A DNA stretch of 64,000 bases from assembly GCA_033032175.1 (NCBI GenBank), contig CM065304.1, forward strand, positions 16,864,001-16,928,000. The letters run 5' to 3'. The translations under genes and the position numbers were made by a program. Shown here one piece after another: positions 1 through 13,500 of this stretch. Within the stretch, counting starts at the first letter, position 1; each line of letters opens with the position of its first letter. Source of the DNA: Saturnia japonica. Lineage: Eukaryota; Arthropoda; Insecta; Lepidoptera; Saturniidae. The notes under the pieces are model-generated. The model saw nothing but the letters and a program-made list of their open reading frames with translations, was not told the DNA's origin and did no database searches.

Positions 1-56
1 AATATTCGCGCGGGTATTCTGTATTCTACGTGAGCGAAGCCGCGGACACTGCTAGT
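1..56 (+). mobile_element. Helitron-like 3' terminus, cut by window edge
   Basis: The stretch ends in a GC-rich palindromic segment (GTGAGCGAAGCCGCGGACAC) followed by GCTAGT. This matches the 3' ends of the fuller copies at 20139-20638 and 30698-31216. Only the end is visible; the 5' part lies left of the window. It sits in an intron of archipelago. Confidence 0.6.
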
Positions 57-639
57 GTTAAACTATAAATGATATATCGATCTAACGTAATAACTTTATT
101 TAGAAATGTGACAATAAAACTTATTTGAAGAGGTTAAAAGAACTTATAAATTATGTGCAGTTTTAATATAATATAAGTCCGAAATACTTGCGCAGTAGAT
201 GAAATCTAATACCGTGAAACCTTTTTAGTCTTACTAGTTTAACTAGTTAGTCAATTGATTTCGTATTAAAATATCTGACAATATACAAAATCACACATAA
301 AACAAAACAAACATCACCAAACAAAATTCTGCAGAATGCTTTCGCGAAATTTGCAAATAAAGTTTTTATTAATTATTTGTATAGTATATGGATGCTATAA
401 AAATCGATCACACTTTTTGTATAAAAACGAAAAACACTGTTCTTGATACTTATATTTAAGAATGTTTTAAATAAATATGCATAATTGCATAGATGACACG
501 AAAGTCCGAGATTGTTTCACGGAGGAACGAAATCTTTTTTTTTTTTAGCAAGGCAAAATGACTGCTTTATTATGGTTGACGGTAAGCACAGTACAATCCA
601 GAAATAACAGCAACCATTGAGAGGTAAATAATATGTAAT
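57..639. other. AT-rich intron sequence, no gene seen
   Basis: Intron 7 of archipelago continues here. I looked on the minus strand for the next WD40 blade (a VSGSRD-like motif) and did not find it, so the next coding exon must lie left of the window. Confidence 0.5.
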
Positions 640-1012
640 AGGAGTTATAAGTAGTATAATCGATCGCAAGATTTGTCACCATGTGTATGGTGGTCGCGAG
701 CCAACCGGATACAAATTCCTACCACCCCGCTTTCAAAGCAATCACGACTCAGATGGTAGCATGTCACGTCGATCGACGTGAGTCCGATTCTCTGCAATGA
801 GCCTGAGATTTCGGTGAAGGAAAACATCGTGATGAAATCATAGTATGGCGATAGAGCTTTATCTAATGCCCACCTGGCTAGATACCGTCCTCAAGTTGAA
901 AATCTGTCGCCAAACACCTATAGGTGTGTTCCGGCAGCTGCACTCGAGAGCCAGTCTACCACTAGGCTTAGCGTGCTACTATAGCGGGGTATACAATATG
1001 ACGGTTGTGATC
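640..1012 (-). repeat. Dispersed repeat, copy 1
   Basis: Read on the minus strand this shares blocks with 22850-23085: a core around CTCTCGAGTGCAGCTGCC, then AACACA-CTATA, a CTTCACC-AAA-CTCA block and CATGCTACCA. The order is the same in both copies, so they are diverged members of one interspersed family. No long reading frame is present. It resembles lepidopteran SINE or LINE-tail repeats, but I cannot name the family. Confidence 0.5.
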
Positions 1013-1214
1013 TGATCGGACACAATTATCTATCCAGCAAATGAATGTGGAACGAATATATTATATTATAAGGATTTCATAATTAATTAATTTAATTAAT
1101 TAATGAATATAAATAAAATGATTTAAATATTTATAAACATCGCGAGAATCGTGTGGCAAAAGATATTCATAACTGCTTCCATCAGACTTGCACAAACTGC
1201 GAATATATTTAGAA

Positions 1215-1375
1215 ACTAGCTGTGCACGCAATTGCTACAAAAATGCTTATTGTGGTTGATCCTTAGAAGATAGATAATATGCTCTCGCTTTCTTTTTTGT
1301 ATGTCTTTTCAATATCCACAATTATGTACTACATTAATTTGATATATTTTTGATGTTTTACTCAGCGTAAAGTCA
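1215..1375 (-). mobile_element. Truncated Helitron-like element
   Basis: Starts with ACTAGCTGTGCACGC, the reverse complement of a Helitron-like 3' end. It then follows the 25213-25749 element through TTCTTATTGTGG, TAGTACATTAATTTG and GCTCAGCGTAA. It stops about 20 bp from the splice donor of the exon at 1396-1577, so it lies at the very start of that intron. Confidence 0.55.
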
Positions 1376-1395
1376 GGTAAATCAGGTATACTTAC

Positions 1396-1577
1396 TTATG
1401 CCGGTACATATGCATACAGCGGACAGTGGACGTGTGTCCAGAGAGCACCTTCAAACAGCGACCGGTCTTAACATCCCACACACGAAGTGTTCGATCAGTT
1501 GACCCACTGATGACTGTGTTTCCGATCATCTGAGATGACCATACACCACCCGAATGACCAATCAACGTGCGAATACA
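1396..1577 (-). CDS. ago: archipelago exon 7 (WD40 blades)
   Basis: Encodes a blade starting [17 protein letters not shown], then [10 protein letters not shown] and [10 protein letters not shown]. Starts in phase 0 after a TTTGTCTACAG acceptor and ends with two bases of a codon before GTAAGT at 1395. From the spacing of human hot-spot arginines (465, 479, 505), the Arg in STVRCM corresponds to R465, a phosphodegron contact, and it is intact. Confidence 0.93.
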
Positions 1578-4500
1578 CTGTAGACAAAAACATACATCTT
1601 TTTTTCAACCTTTTTTCCCCCGTTTTTTTGTTTGAACGCGCTAATCTCTAGAACTATCATCCAGTTTGAAAAAATATATTTTTTCATTATATTGCCTATA
1701 TTTATTGAGGAAAATTATAGGCTACATACCTTCACGATGCGATTGCAATAAGAGAAGCAGTAATCATGAACATCTAGCAAGCTGTAGTTAAGTACGGGAA
1801 GTGAGATCAACGATACGCTACAAGGGCGCGTTGGCAGTGATGCAATGTAGTGTGAAAGTTTGGTGCATATCTAGTCAATTTATAAGGCTGCCTGTCCACT
1901 GAAACGGAGCGGTGCTGAGCAAATTTTGACCAATAGAATCGCATCTTTAGATTTCTATGCAATTCTATTGAGTAGTACATTGCATCACAATGGAGCAAAC
2001 TAATATTTTTAAGGTGAATCAATAACAATATTTTTAAAATCCGACTAACAAAAAACGCGCAGCCTTAACAGTTGGATCTAGAAGCTTGAAACAAGTGAGA
2101 ATTGAGAGAGGACTTTTGAAAATTTATCCTATATATATGGTTAAATATGGGACTAAGAAGGATGATAACTGAAATGTTATCGGCGAAAAATTCCATAGGA
2201 TTAACGGCTAGTAGTTCCATAAAATGATATTCGTATGTTATTACTGGATTCTGAAACATTTGTGATTCTAAAATTTTATTTTTGTAGTTTTATCGTTGAA
2301 AGTAAAGCAACTGCCGAAGTTTGATGTTACATCACAATGCAATGGACATTGTGAAGACATGTGGTAGATTGAATATCCTTATCGATTGAGGGGCCATTCC
2401 ACATTTTAAAGGAGAATTGCACCCTTATTTAGTAACAAAATAGCTGATTTTGTAGGACAAAATCTGGAATTTGTAGTAAAGTCTATCAAAATTTATATGA
2501 ATGTAAAAGGTGATCCTGAATCTAAACATCCAAATTGAGGAGGCACCTGTAACTCTAAAAGTAGTCAATGAATATTTTTTGAAAATTTTGTATCTTTTAG
2601 TAGTAATTGTGTATGATACCTACAAACAAGAGCCGAGTGAGCGGAACAAGTGTGCAATGGCAGCAACCGAGTGCCATCTCTAAGCTTTATCACTAAATTT
2701 TATTCTTCAATGTTTCATTGTTTTAAATGTATAAAATTCAAATTTGACTCCCTATAACTCCAGTCAGAGAGTAGACAGTGTCTCTCCGCCTCTCTGTCCC
2801 TTTCACGTACCCAACGATTCTAAATTTTAAAATTTGTTTTCTTTTGCCCTCTAACCAGAAAATAAAAATCCAAAATAATAAAAAAGTTAATAATAACTTT
2901 AAACACTATATAATTAGAGTATATATATTAATATAGTTTACATATATAAATTATGTTATTATATAGTTTATACAACAGCACATTTTATATACAACACTTT
3001 AGTTAAAAGCACAGCTGATGCATTTCTCCTTCTCTATTTCCCTTTCCCTTTCTCATCACACACTGTTGGCTGACAGTACTAACCTCTCGGAAAATGGGTT
3101 GTTACCATCTGGCGGCCAACCAGCGAAGGTAATAGAAACAGTTTAAACTAGTGATAATTGAATAGTTTGTAGATAAGAATTTTTGACAAGATATTTTAGA
3201 GATAATTACAATCATTACTCTGCGTTTAATAGAATTACACTATTAAGGTACTGATTTAAAAAATAATATATATACCTATATATGTTATAAGAAATGTATT
3301 AAGTGCGTTACTAAAAAATGTGTTTATTTATATTACCAACTCACATTTTTATTTGACATAATACATTGTGTGAAAAGAAATAAGTTTATTCACTGAGGAG
3401 GTAAAATGATTAAAACTGAAAATAATTACGAAAATACAGATATATGCTATATTTTTTTGGAATTTTGTATTTAAATTTAATTGTTTATTAATTTTCACGC
3501 CACAAATGGCAGAATATGATGTAGCTACTTTTATATATGTAATACCTGTATTGACCATATTCAGACAAATAAAGATATTGTATTATATTGTATGGGGCGT
3601 TATGATAACTTACAAATGCTGGCTTACAAAAACATTAAATTATATCACGAGCAAAAAATAACAACTTAAACAGAAGTCTCACCTTCCCACTAACGGCAGA
3701 CCAAACCTTCAACGTTGTATCATCACTACCACTCAATATCCTTTTACCGTAGAATTGGAGGCAGGTGATGACGTGGTCGTCGTGACCCTTCATGACAGTG
3801 GGTTTGTTCACCGGTTTGTGGAGCCAGTTGTTGTCTATCATGTACTGGATCATGTACGCTATTTTCCAAGGATTCAAACAACGCGGTAACGTGTGCGGCA
3901 TATTTTTCAACGTCGAAATTCCTATGCGTCGGCATTGCTCTTTCCAAAGAAGATTATCATCAGCTAGGAACCTGTAATATATGAACGGACTGGTGATACC
4001 CATACGGAAAAAACATTCCGTAAATACTTTATAGTTTTTTTTTTTTCAAAGGGCCAAGTGGCACTCCAACGTTTTAAAATTTGTTCGTCAACATAAGCAG
4101 TCGGCTACCGCCACATGATCTGCAAGTTATTTTTTGGCTATTATTAAACTAGGCATGTAGTAGTTATAGCTTTGTTTATTTAATAAGTTTATCTATCTAT
4201 TTATATTTGAATCTATCATGACCATAAGGGATAGTATGACAATTTAATAATTTGGTATGTAGCAACACTGATAGCTTCCATTCTGTTGTGTCAAAACTGT
4301 GAAACTGTGTTTGTACCTAATATAATAAACGTATTCTTTGTATTCTGTGTATTAAATCTCTGTAACCATTAGGATATGGGCCAGCACTAGGTGGTCTACC
4401 AGCTGAGATTAAATTAATATTATAAAACCACCTCCAAAATAAATTAGGCAGCCTCGATATAAACCAAACAGTAGATATCGCCTGACCCACGTTTCTGGTG

Positions 4501-7500
4501 ATCCCGCGCCCGCTGCCAGTAATGTGAGCATTTGAAAGTCATGTGACACAGCCACTCTGGTTAACCTTCATACTTACCTCCAATAACGGCAAGTACGAGC
4601 GGCTCTTAGGAGATCTTTCGGTTCAAGGTATCCAAGCACCGTAAGAGCGAGTTCTTTTGGCAGTAAAGAGATGAAATCTCTCTGGAATAGCGGTTCGATA
4701 GCATTCATCATATGGCGAATTTGGCTGGCAGCGCAACATTTAATAAGGCCGTCTATTGCTTCTATCTTGTCTGTGTTTGTCCATAACTGAAACCTGTTTA
4801 AAAATATAAAACAATATTTAATCGTTTTAACAAACTTATAATTAATTATCACTAGTTTCGAAATAAAGACAATCACAGGAGTTTAATTTATAGCTTAAAT
4901 ACCAACTGACAAAAATAACGTCATGTGAGTGTGCAATTTCTTTATCTTACTTTGAAACCAAAGCCGTTTTTTTTTTTTTTCTTTGTAAATTTAAATTATC
5001 CCGTTGCTTAAAAATGCATTTTATTTAATAGAAATCTATGTCCAATAAGTTTTACAAGAAATTCTTTTGAAACACATAAATTCTAGTGTGGTCAAAAATA
5101 GTTTAGTTCAACACATTTTCTATCAAATCAATAAAGGATAATAATGTCTACCAATACGATAAAATACGGTATATCTACTTTATTAACCATGTGTAAAATA
5201 GGTAGGTATCAACTAAGGGAGACTCCTGAAAATGAAAATCAGAAAACAAACCCTTCAATGTCTTATGTAAATACAACTTAAGCAAAAAGTTCAAAGGCAA
5301 AAAGGAGTTGATATTGTTGTCCTTACAACTGAATCCAAATTGCGTTGAATACTTGGATAGATAAAGTGATTTAGGTTGAATACATCAGTAACAATGATGC
5401 TCGAGAGACGGCATACTGAGCGTTCTGTTATAATCGGGTTCACGATTATGTTTAAAAAAAAAACTCAATCACTTGAGAGAGAGAGACAGAGAATGTATTA
5501 TTAATAATCAAACTTTTTATAAACTTATGTCGCGAGTGCGTGGATTCAAGGATAGGAATATGAGAACATAATAAATAAATATGAAGACACTAATTCACAC
5601 ACGGTCATTTAATTCCAAACTAAGCAAAGCTTGTACTATGGTAACTAAACAGCTGATATATAATACATATATACAGTGGTGGTCATATAATTAGAAACAC
5701 TTCTTATGAATAAAGAAAGTATAACTTCAACGTACAAATGTTCGTAAAAAATATACACATTCAATAATTAATAATCATGCAATAATATAGCCACTGAAAT
5801 AAAAAACTCATTAAATGCATAAAATATAAAACATATCTTACTTTTAATTACAAAATGAGTCTTACATATGTAGGAGTTTATTTTCTGTTACTGGCCGCTT
5901 GGAAGCCTAATTAGAAACATTTTAAAAAAAAGCATCCATAGCTGGTTCTTTTTTTTTAAATTGGAGAATAACATTTCTTTCTTGGCTTTTTCTATTATTT
6001 TGGCAGAAATTCAAAATTTAATATGAATTATATTTTGTTAAAAATGGGCAAAAACAAAAGTTTTCACGCGTCAACTAGGCAAATAATTGTTAATTTACTA
6101 ATAGATCATAAGTAGACGTACAGTAGAATAGCTGCGCATTTAAATTGTTCTGTTTATAGAGTCAGTGTTATAACTCTGTTAGTTATAGTCAGACTATCTG
6201 TCTGTCTTATTTATTGTAAGTAAATAATACTTTCTGTTATTAAAGTTTTTAATGCAATTAATCATTATAAAACACATGGAACTGTTGAAAATGTTCTTAG
6301 AAAGATTCGGCCAAGAAAAACCTCTCCCAGAGAAGATACGCTAATCGTTCGTGTTGCTAAGAAAGACCCAAGTAAATGCTACAACCAGATTAAACATAAT
6401 CCCGGTGTTCGGTGCTGGGTTTGGAGTTTCAACAGGAGACGCACATTGCGTAACTGCTCCTTGTCACTTACTGCACAGTGGACTGGCCTAGAGGATTTAC
6501 CGGTTGGGTGCACGGATTAAGGTGCACAGATTATGATGGTCGTCATCGAAAGATTTTAAGGCACTTTAAGGCACTGGCGCACTCACTACACTTTTCACAA
6601 ACACGGGATCCGAGAATATTTTAATCCCATCGCTGCCACCAATGTTATTATAAATGGGTTCACGAGTAATGAGAATGGTGTGCCAGCGGCATAGGCAGCT
6701 AGCTGACTAGGCTAGAAAGGGTACAATCGAAAGACATAACAGTTCGAAGGTCATTAGCAAGATGGATCGTCAGCAATTTTGCCAGAAAGACCTGGGAAAG
6801 ATTAATACAAGACAGAAATAAATGATGTAAAAGAAAAGTTATATCCAGCAATGGAAAGATAAACTCTATGATATCGATTTATATAAAAAATATACAATAC
6901 ATTAAAATAGATAATATTTAAAAAAAAAAACCAATTAATCTCCTGCCAACTTTCTCGGCGTCAGCGATATTTTATAAAATGGTGTTAATTTATAAATAAA
7001 AGTACAGTGTAAACTCTTTATAACATTATCCTTTATAACGATAAACTCCCTATAACGTTGAAGTGAGCCCAACTTGGTTGGATTGCGTTAAAACCCACAT
7101 ATTGAAACACTCTTTATAGCAGCGATACGTCATTCTCTATTACGAAGAAATGTGTAGGAAGACGATTCCACCACATATCTAGATATGAATAGAATACATA
7201 AAATAATACAAAACAAGTACTGGCATAGCAAAAAAACGTCCAACAAAGTTATCACACTATATGTGTAAACAATAATTTATAAGCATTTATTAACTAAGAT
7301 ATACATATTAAATTTTTTTGTTATTATAATTTGGTTGTTTTTTGTTCACTCCATATAACGATCTCTCTATAACGATAAAAAATGCTCAGTCCCTTGAGTT
7401 TCGTTATAAAGAGTTTACACTGTCATTACAATAAATTAAAAAAAACTTTACTTGTTGAGCCATGATTTCAATTCAGGAGAAGCTTGAGCAATGTCGTTGG

Positions 7501-10500
7501 GGCCTAAAGCTTGTAAGGGACTGCCGTTTTGTAAAGTCGATGCCCAGTTGCAGTCTGGTCCCGAACTGGTGGAAGCAATTTCCGAACAGAACCTTTTAAC
7601 GGATGCTAGCGGTGTGTCGTCGAAACACCTCTTTCTCTGTAATATATTATGTCGAATACACAAAAATGATCAAGTGTTTATATTGTTGAAGATATCGGAA
7701 ATTTTATTATGGTAGCACTTAACGATGAGCATTTCCGAGAAATTTAAACAATTGAAAGAACCGCAACCAGCAATTTTTTTCATTGATTCAACAATTATTG
7801 TCTCGTTTCAGATGAAATCACAGATATTTGTTTTTAGATTATTGAAGGGATTATATTATGTCCAATAGCGATAATAATTTAAATCTCAACTGCACCAACA
7901 TTTATGTAGTAAACAAGAGTGATTACAATTTTCACGATTTGTATTTATAATATTCGTATAAACCTATGTGTGTGTATGTTTCTTTAGTATGTATTTATTT
8001 AGCATACGATTTACACTTATCTTTCTATTTTGTTTGTATGTGTAGATGATTGTAGATTGTAAACAAAAATAAAATGTAAAAAAGAAGATTTTTTTAAATA
8101 TCCATATAATTGAAAGTACACCTAAGCAGTTATTCGAAATTTTCGTTCAAATATTGAATCGATTTACAAGACTTAAACCGACTTTCGAGGTGACCAGTTT
8201 CACTTTCTGGAAGCTTTTTACAGGGATTGTGTGGTATTTGCCTTCTTTGTTCCCTTGTTTTAGTGGGCGCTATCGTAGGCAAATAACTTTACGATCCGGT
8301 ATCTCGCAAAATGAAGCGTTAAAAGAGAAAGGAAGAGAAAGTGAATGAATATTGTTTTTCTTTCATTTTACGCTATGAACGGTTTATTTACTGAAATTTG
8401 TACTATCATATCTGAGTGTAATAATTCAACTTACCAAAAGCCTTTGCTGTTCTGTATCAATATCATCATCATCGTCATCGTCCTAGAACAAAATATATTA
8501 GAAGTATGTAGTAATACGTTCTCTTTTCTTAGTAATTTATGCATTCTATTGCTAGGTAATGTTCAAGTAACATCTAGAAAAGTTTAGATCAGGAGTGTTA
8601 TGGAACTCCGTAACCGTAATTATCGGATGTCCGAAAACAAAAAATATCTGAAACCGTAACCATACCCCATATAAATGTTTCGGATAGGGATGTAGCCAAA
8701 TGACTTAAAATTTAACTAAAAATCACCTAAAATAAAATTTAATATTGTTAATGTATTTTATGTATTATACCTATTCTCCTACAAAATACAGTTTTTTGAA
8801 AAATTTAATATCCATAATTGAATTTATGTCAAACTATCAGATATTATATGAAATAATTTTATCTTTGTATCCATAACCGAAACTGACAAAATACTCTTCA
8901 AATATCCAGATCCGGAATCTCATATTTATAACGTCTCTGGTACACAAATCATAAACGGTTATTCTGGTCATTTATTGTACACTTATCGTAATATTATTGA
9001 ATTATTGCTATACTAGACTGTTGTCTAAACATTATTTAGATGGTAACACAATCTCGCAATAATGAATTGATACGACGAACAGTGTATGTAACAAAATAAA
9101 TAAAATTTAAAAAATAAAAAAGCATTGCAATTAGCATTTTGTCGTACTGACCACTTTGATCTGAAATATCTCCTCTTTGGTTAAGAATTCCAAATTCTAA
9201 TTTATGAATTCATTTAGCTGATACATTTGAGTTTTGAAAACAGTCGTTCATTTTTTTTTCTCATTATTTTTTTCTTTCGCGACGCTTATTACCGCACAAT
9301 GAAAAACAAGCAATATTGGTATACTTACGAGTACGAGTTCTACCGTGGCACCAGTGCTGAAGAAACAGATTGAAGGATTAATGATGTTTACGGCGCTGGT
9401 GTCGCAAAAGAAAGCACGGTACGTTTTTGGTTTCAACGAACCAACCGCGTGGACGGCCGGAGACCAAAGTGGAAAATGAAGAATTAAAAACTATTGTGGA
9501 AGCAGATCCATCACAAAGCACTTCAGAGATAGCTGCAGCCTTCGGGGTAAGTGATAAAACTGTATTAATCCACTTGAAGCAAATCGGGAAAATAAAAAAA
9601 CTTGAACGATGGGTACCTCATGAATTGAGTGAATCGAACTTGCAAACACGCGTCGACTGCTGTGTTACTTTGCTCAACCGACACAATAATGAAGGGATTT
9701 TAAATCGAATCATCACTTGTGATGAAAAGTGGATACTGTACGATAATCGGAAGCACTCGTCGCAATGGGTGAACCCTGGAGACTCAGCCAAATCCTGACC
9801 TAAACTAAAATTGACTCAAAAAAGTTACTTGTGTGTGTTTGGTGGACTAGCGCCGGTGTTGTTCACTACAGCTTTCTAAAATCTGGCCAAACGATTACGG
9901 CAGATATCTATTGTCAGCAACTGTATAACCATGAAGGAAGAACTAGCTGCTAAACAACCGAGATTGGACAATCGCTCTAGGCCACTGCTGCTTCACGAAA
10001 ACGCAAGACCACACACTGCACAACAAACAACCACTAAGTTAGATGAGCTACAATTGGAATGTCTGCGACATACACCGTACTCCCCGGACCTTGCTCCAAC
10101 AGATTACCATGTTTTCCAGAATTTGGACAACTTCTTACAAGGAAGAAAATTCAACACCGATGCGGCAGTCCAAACCGCCTTCAAAGAGTTTATTGATTCT
10201 CGCCCCCATGGCTTTTTAGTAAAGGGATCAATGAACTATCTATGAGATGGCAAAAATGCATAGATAACAACGTTGCATTTTTTGATTAATTAAATATATT
10301 TGTTGTACGCTATCGAAGCTTTTGAAGTGAACTAAAAAACTAAACGAAGTAAAAAGTTCTCGATGTCTTATCCAACCGTCCAACCACCACCAACCACGAA
10401 ACAATCTCCCGGCCAACGTGTAGGCCTTCTTCTTACGACAACGGGTCCTTGAAGCGTAACATGAAGAGATATTTATGCAGGCAGGCATGACAGCGGCGAC

Positions 10501-13500
10501 CGTCGATGGATTTCGATCTCTCGGTGGTATCCATTGTTTTTGAATTGTACTGTGCTTACCACCAGGGATAGTACCGTCAATTTACCAAGCTATTAAAAAA
10601 AAAGAAACTTTTCTGGGAGCAGTAATGGGTAATTTTGTGTCATGACGTAACGTTAAGACGATGCGTAATGGTATAAAATGTACGATGTTCAAATTCAAAT
10701 TCAACGAGTGGTATAATTAAATTTTCGATGTAGATGATAGATAAGATAAGAGAAGTCGGAGATTTCTCTTTACTTGGAGCAGTCCGACTGGTGGAATACC
10801 TTCTCCACCTTACAGAAGATCGCAGCTAAATATACCTAGTGTTATGTTCCTGCGTGTGAGTTATATCCACTTCAATTGATCCATCATCCGAAAGTACTGA
10901 ACCTAGATATCTAAAGGTTTTTACTCTTGGCAGGGTTGTATTGTCAAGTTTGGTATTTGGACTAAAGGTAGCATTAGGGTTAAAGATACAGAACATATAT
11001 TCGGTCTTGGTTCTACTAATGCGCGAACCATTTTCTTCTAAAGTCACTACATTTTTCTAGGCTTTCTTGAATCTCACGACAGTTATCGGAACCCAGGAAC
11101 ACATCATCAGCGTAGAGAAGGTTCCACGGTGTTGGTTATTGAATTTTGCTGTGAGATAATTCATGACAGTGTTACACAATAAGAAACCAAGGGCACTACC
11201 TTGGTGGACACCAACTTAAATGTCAAAACTTTTGGATGATCCCGCAGAAGTTCTGACACATGTTTGGACGTTGATTGTATTGTTTGCGATGTCTAACAAG
11301 GCTTTCTGGGGCTCCATTTGCCCTTAGTGTCTGCCAAATTATTGACCTTGATCCTCGATGAAACGCCTTTTCCAGGTCGATAAACACTAACCATAAATTT
11401 TGCTTGTTTTCTCTAACCTTCTCCATAACTATTCTAGTCGCGTGAATAGCATCAGTGGTTCCCTTTCCAATTGTGAAGGCAAACTGGTTTTCTGTTATAA
11501 CAATTTGATTTGCAAGACATTCACTCAGGACTCATTCCCAGATCTTAAGGGTATGCGATGTGAGTTTGATTCCCTGAAAATTTGCACAATCACGGACATC
11601 TCATTGGTTTTTTATAGAAGGGTAAAATATACATAGCTGCAATGCCAAACAGTATTCCCCAATTTTCTTATCATCATTTATTTGAATTACCTCCCACTAT
11701 GGTAGCAAATTTAATGACGTATTCACGTCAAAACATTTTATTATGATGTCTATCTGAAATGTAGGTGCTAGAAAGTAAAACATATACAACTAATATCTAC
11801 CCATTTACTGCCATAAAAATCAGTTTTATTTAAACAGTCTTTAATGCAATCAATACTTTTTCACTGGGCGATATACTGTAGAAATATTTAATTTTTGTTT
11901 CAACCCTTTACTTGATATTAATTTATTATACTATATGATATCCATATTATCTATACCATTACTATAAAGAGGAAATTCAAAAACTGCTGGACCGATTTTA
12001 AAAATTCTTTCACCAATATAAAGCTACAGTATCAGCGGGTAACATTGGTGATATTATAATTTGAAAAAATACTTTATTCCTCATAAAAATGTCGATAGTT
12101 TTACACAAAGTATAAAAAATTGCCTACACGGATGCGTTGGCGATGTTTGTCGTATAAAATTAACTCGGGTGAAACCGTGGAGCACAACTAATGTATTATA
12201 AATGTGAAAGTTCGAATGTTTGTTATTCAATTACGCAAAAACGGCTGAACGGATTGGGATGAAATTTGGCACACAGTCTTATAACCTGGATTAAAACTGG
12301 ATGTTTTTTATTTTATTTATTATTTGCCGTGGTGGTTCCGGCTTAGAATTGACCCCTCCATCTCTACCCGTGGATGTCGTAAGAGGCGACTAAGGGAAAA
12401 AAGCTAGGTGATGGGCAGCAGCATCCCCCACTTAAACAACAAAAAGCAATATCTGCGCTCGCCAACCCGCATGCCCAGCGTGGCGAGTATGGGCAAATTC
12501 CCCCCCCCCCTCCCCCATGAAAACTACAAGAACGACCAGGCCCCCAGTCCCCGGCGGCCCCGCTATTCCTGGTTTCGGTAGCGGTTATGGTAACGGCAGG
12601 GCTAAGGCTAAGGCTAAGAATCCCCGGAAGAGTTCCAGCTACCGACCCCCACGACAACTGGCCCTGGCAACATATAATAATCGCACTTTGAGGACTGACG
12701 AGAAGATTGTCGAGCTGGAAGAGGAAATAGACAAGTTACGCTGGGATATTATAGGATTATCAGAAGTCCGAAGAGAGGGTGAGGACACGATAATCATGAA
12801 ATCCGGTAACTTGTTCTATTACAGGGAGGGCGATCAACAGTCCCTAGGTGGTGTTGGGTTTATCGTCCGGAAGTCTCTCATTAACAACATCGTGACTATC
12901 GACAGTGTGTCGAGCAGGGTAGCGTACCTGATACTCAGAATATCCAAAAGATATTCGTTGAAGGTCATACAGGTTTACGCACCGACCTCGGCACACCATG
13001 ATGATGAAGTGGAGGTTTTGTATGAGGACATTAGTAGGGCCATACGTACCTCGAAAACCCACTTCACTGTTGTAATGGGAGACTTTAACGCAAAGCTGGG
13101 CAAAAGAGATGGTGAAGAGTTGGGAGTGGGGTAATTTGGTTATGGGCAACGGAACCCTAGGGGCCAGAGGTTGGTCGATTTTATGGAGAAAGAGGGACTC
13201 TTTATGATGAACTCTTTCTTCCAGAAGCCACCTCATAGGAAATGGACCTGGATGAGCCCCGATGGTTCCACGAAAAATGAGATAGACTTCATCATGACCA
13301 CGAAGAGACAAATATTCAATGATGTCACTGTGATCAACAGAGTGAAAACCGGCAGTGATCATCGAATGGTTAGAGGCACATTGAATATCAATCTAAAAAT
13401 AGAAAGGTCTCGCCTGATGAAGTCTACGCTCCGACCCTCTAATGCTCAACTCCAAGACCCCGAGAGCTTTCAACTCGAATTGAAAAACCGATTCGATTGC

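Noticed and set aside
2065..2259. Minus-strand frame of 64 codons in archipelago intron 6
   Set aside because: No motif, no splice signals in phase, and AT-driven composition.
8345..8587. Plus-strand frame of 80 codons overlapping archipelago exon 3
   Set aside because: Antisense to the micro-exon, low-complexity, with no supporting motif.
12844..13362. Minus-strand frame of 172 codons
   Set aside because: It is antisense to the RTE endonuclease, whose protein motifs clearly define the coding strand.
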